Position numbers and translations under genes: made by a program. The notes beneath the pieces were generated by a model. The model ran no database searches and was not told where the DNA came from. It worked only from the letters and a program-made list of their open reading frames with translations. Positions 62,126 to 64,000 of a DNA stretch of 64,000 nucleotides are shown piece by piece (the first letter of the stretch is position 1; each line of letters begins with the position of its first letter). Origin of the DNA: Enterococcus_I eurekensis (GTDB lineage: Bacteria > Bacillota > Bacilli > Lactobacillales > Enterococcaceae); contig NZ_JBHSGT010000014.1 in assembly GCF_042654605.1 (NCBI RefSeq), positions 15,373 to 79,372 on the forward strand, written 5' to 3'.

Positions 62126-62574
62126 TAAAAGACAAAAATGATTTTACACCGGATATTTTAAGTGAAACCCTCTTTCAAATCGCGGACGAAAGCTATCCAA
62201 ATGGTTCTCCTTGGTCAAAAAAGCAATGGGAAGCGGATTTGGAGTTGCCTCATAGTTTTTATTTTATTGATGAACAAGCTGACAAGGTTGTGGGCTTTTT
62301 AGCCTGTCACTTGGTTGTTGATGAAATCGAGATTATGCAAGTGGCCGTTCATCCGGCGCAGCAAAAGCAAGGGATTGCCCAACAGTTGCTAGAACAATTA
62401 GCAAGCTTCGCCCATGAAAAAGCGGCCTCCTCTATTTTTTTAGAAGTGCGTGAATCGAATCAAGCGGCTAAACAAGCGTATCGAAAAAGTGGATTCGAAG
62501 AAATTGGGATACGAAAAAAATACTATCATGCGCCCGTTGAGGATGCTGTTTTAATGTTAAAAAAAGTAAGGTAG
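62122..62574 (+). CDS. Second RimI-type GNAT acetyltransferase
   Basis: 150-aa GNAT protein. Motif A VAVHPAQQKQGIAQQLLEQL, motif B EVRESNQAAKQAYRKSGFEE. It resembles RimI more than generic acetyltransferases, so the cluster holds two adjacent RimI-like genes; overlap with the first is 4 bases (ATGA). Both may act on ribosomal S18 or on different N-termini. 11 bases separate it from tsaD. Confidence 0.85.
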   Translation: MIKDKNDFTPDILSETLFQIADESYPNGSPWSKKQWEADLELPHSFYFIDEQADKVVGFLACHLVVDEIEIMQVAVHPAQQKQGIAQQLLEQLASFAHEKAASSIFLEVRESNQAAKQAYRKSGFEEIGIRKKYYHAPVEDAVLMLKKVR

Positions 62575-62585
62575 GCTAGGAATAA

Positions 62586-63605
62586 ATGAGAGAATTAATT
62601 TTAGCTATTGAAAGTAGCTGTGATGAAACAAGTGTCGCTGTTGTTGCAGATGGCGCGAAAATATTAAGTAATGTGATTGCATCGCAAATTAAAAGTCATC
62701 AGCGTTTTGGTGGGATTGTACCCGAAGTGGCCAGTCGGCACCATGTCGAAGAGATTACGATTTGTATTGAAGAAGCGTTAGAAGAAGCGCAAGTTGAAGT
62801 GGCGGACTTGTCAGCAGTTGCAGTAACACAAGGACCGGGTTTAGTCGGAGCGTTGTTAATTGGAATTGCGGCGGCTAAATCGTTTGCCTGGGCCCACGAC
62901 TTACCTTTAATTCCAGTTAACCATATGGCGGGTCATATTTATGCAGCTCGTTTTGTGAAACCATTAATTTTTCCGTTAATGGCGCTTTTAGTTAGTGGTG
63001 GGCATACGGAATTGGTCTATATGGCCGAAGATGGTTCTTTTGAAATTATTGGTGAAACGCGCGATGATGCGGCCGGTGAAGCGTATGACAAAGTTGGTCG
63101 CGTGTTGGGATTAAAATACCCAAGTGGGAAGGAAATTGACGAGTTGGCGCATCAAGGGCAAGATACTTATCATTTCCCAAGAGCAATGATTCATGACCCA
63201 CATTTTGATTTTAGTTTTAGTGGACTGAAAAGCTCTTTTATTAATTTTGTACATAATGCAGAGCAACGGGGTGAAACTTTAGTTAAAGAAGACTTAGCAG
63301 CGAGTTTCCAAGCAAGTGTGATTGACGTTCTAGTGAATAAAACCATTCGTGCGTGTCAAGAATATCCAGTTAAGCAATTAATCGTTGCAGGCGGTGTTGC
63401 GGCTAATCAGGGCTTACGTTCCGCTTTAACAGCAGCAGTGGCTAAGGAGTTATCTGATGTCGAAGTGATTTTCCCGCCATTAAAATTATGTGGCGATAAT
63501 GCAGCAATGATTGGTGCGGCGGCCCATGTTGAATTAAAAAAACAACACCTCGCACAGATGGATTTAAATGCCAATCCAAGTTTGGTTTTTCCTAACAAAG
63601 ATTAA
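62586..63605 (+). CDS. tsaD: tRNA t6A transferase TsaD
   Basis: Transfers the threonylcarbamoyl group to A37 of tRNA, with TsaB and TsaE. 339 aa. ASKHA fold: [15 protein letters not shown] start, metal-binding [13 protein letters not shown] (two His), [10 protein letters not shown], and [16 protein letters not shown] near the C-terminus, with a final [12 protein letters not shown]. It is the last gene of the cluster, and the T-box leader follows. Confidence 0.96.
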   Translation: MRELILAIESSCDETSVAVVADGAKILSNVIASQIKSHQRFGGIVPEVASRHHVEEITICIEEALEEAQVEVADLSAVAVTQGPGLVGALLIGIAAAKSFAWAHDLPLIPVNHMAGHIYAARFVKPLIFPLMALLVSGGHTELVYMAEDGSFEIIGETRDDAAGEAYDKVGRVLGLKYPSGKEIDELAHQGQDTYHFPRAMIHDPHFDFSFSGLKSSFINFVHNAEQRGETLVKEDLAASFQASVIDVLVNKTIRACQEYPVKQLIVAGGVAANQGLRSALTAAVAKELSDVEVIFPPLKLCGDNAAMIGAAAHVELKKQHLAQMDLNANPSLVFPNKD

Positions 63606-63641
63606 TGATGAAATTCGCTAGCTTATTTTCTGAAACTTTGT

Positions 63642-63647
63642 TATAAT
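63642..63647 (+). promoter_or_regulatory. -10 box before the T-box leader
   Basis: TATAAT; no good -35 box was found. The predicted start near 63654 fits the T-box leader. Confidence 0.5.
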
Positions 63648-63659
63648 TCATGTGATTAA

Positions 63660-63886
63660 ATTGAATATTCGATTGTTGATCAAGAAAAGTAACTTTTTTG
63701 TCTTTTAAAGCGAGTTCGGGGTGGTGGAAGCCGGATAAAAAGAAAAAGTGAAGCGCCCTTGAGAAATTTGCATAGCAAACGGCATCTACCGTTATTAGAT
63801 AAAGTGGGTTCGGTAAACGAACAAACAGAGTGGTACCGCGGGAAATCTCGTCTCTAGTGTGAATATAACACTAGGGATTTTTTTGT
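63660..63886 (+). ncRNA. T-box riboswitch leader, gene outside window
   Basis: Nascent mRNA leader that binds an uncharged tRNA. Stem I is recognisable by the GGTGGAAGCC loop (near 63721) and the AGTA-type motif in AAAAGTAAC. The conserved T-box AGAGTGGTACCGCGG is at 63827-63841, and a terminator (CTCTAGTGT / ACACTAGGGA plus T-run) ends near 63884. The specifier region reads GTGAAGCGCCCTTG; the codon could be GCG or GCC (Ala) or CGC (Arg), depending on alignment. The controlled gene lies beyond the right edge. Confidence 0.93.
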
Positions 63887-64000
63887 TTTACACCGTATAT
63901 TCGAATGATTTAAAAAGAAATAGATGACTAATAGTCTTGTGGTATTAAGTCAAGTGATAAGTAGATTTGTTTTCATTGCTTTCATAGATTTTAGGCCGCA

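Overview
The window is a low-GC Firmicutes chromosome segment, most likely from the Enterococcaceae (Enterococcus/Vagococcus-like). This rests on gene order and protein character: dnaG-rpoD, xerD-scpA-scpB-rluB-ribU, fer-ypbB-recQ-ypbE-cmk-rpsA-der-hup, ypiA-ypiB, rpmG-yqgN-rhomboid-yqgQ-glcK-yqhL, galKETR and tsaB-rimI-tsaD, together with DUF5052 and DUF3042 proteins. The species cannot be fixed from sequence alone. Nearly all genes lie on the + strand. No rRNA, tRNA or insertion sequence was recognised.

Layout. 1-19.5 kb is core housekeeping: replication and transcription (dnaG, rpoD), a zinc-ribbon membrane protein, an amino-acid exporter (azlCD), cvfB, a YehR lipoprotein, fur, chromosome segregation (xerD, scpAB), rRNA modification (rluB), an FMN-riboswitch-controlled riboflavin transporter (ribU), ferredoxin, a split RecQ pair, a LysM protein, cmk, a ribosomal S1-like protein, der and HU. 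19.9-22.2 kb is a CRISPR array of 32 identical 33-bp repeats with a type I-C-like repeat end. It has its own strong promoter and no cas genes in the window. 22.3-27.0 kb is a branched-chain amino-acid operon (ilvB-ilvN-ilvC-ilvA) behind a leader peptide rich in Leu/Val/Ile codons and a terminator, which looks like classical ribosome-mediated attenuation. 27-34 kb holds a degenerate dehydroquinate-synthase-like protein, ypiA, ypiB, a YitT protein, a MazG-like protein, cca, an unknown protein and a membrane-anchored nuclease.

34.5-46.8 kb is a defence island. A type I restriction-modification locus (hsdM, hsdS, a tyrosine recombinase, an N-terminal half hsdS, an inverted C-terminal half hsdS, hsdR) carries four copies of one 14-bp inversion site, which predicts shuffling between at least four DNA specificities. 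It is followed by a GIY-YIG/DUF4357 protein, a coding remnant, a large SNF2 helicase with a helix-hairpin-helix motif, and a small ORF that seems to begin with ATT after a strong ribosome binding site.

46.9-52 kb is accessory: a 49-aa minus-strand protein, a DUF5052 lipoprotein, an SPFH protein with a small membrane partner, rpmG, a lipoprotein, a HIRAN-TM2 fusion and a pyrimidine-dimer-glycosylase-like protein. 52-64 kb returns to core metabolism: folate salvage, rhomboid protease, glucokinase, Leloir galactose genes with their LacI-type regulator, a GlsB/YeaQ membrane protein, and the t6A tRNA-modification cluster with two RimI-type acetyltransferases. A T-box leader at the right edge controls a gene outside the window.
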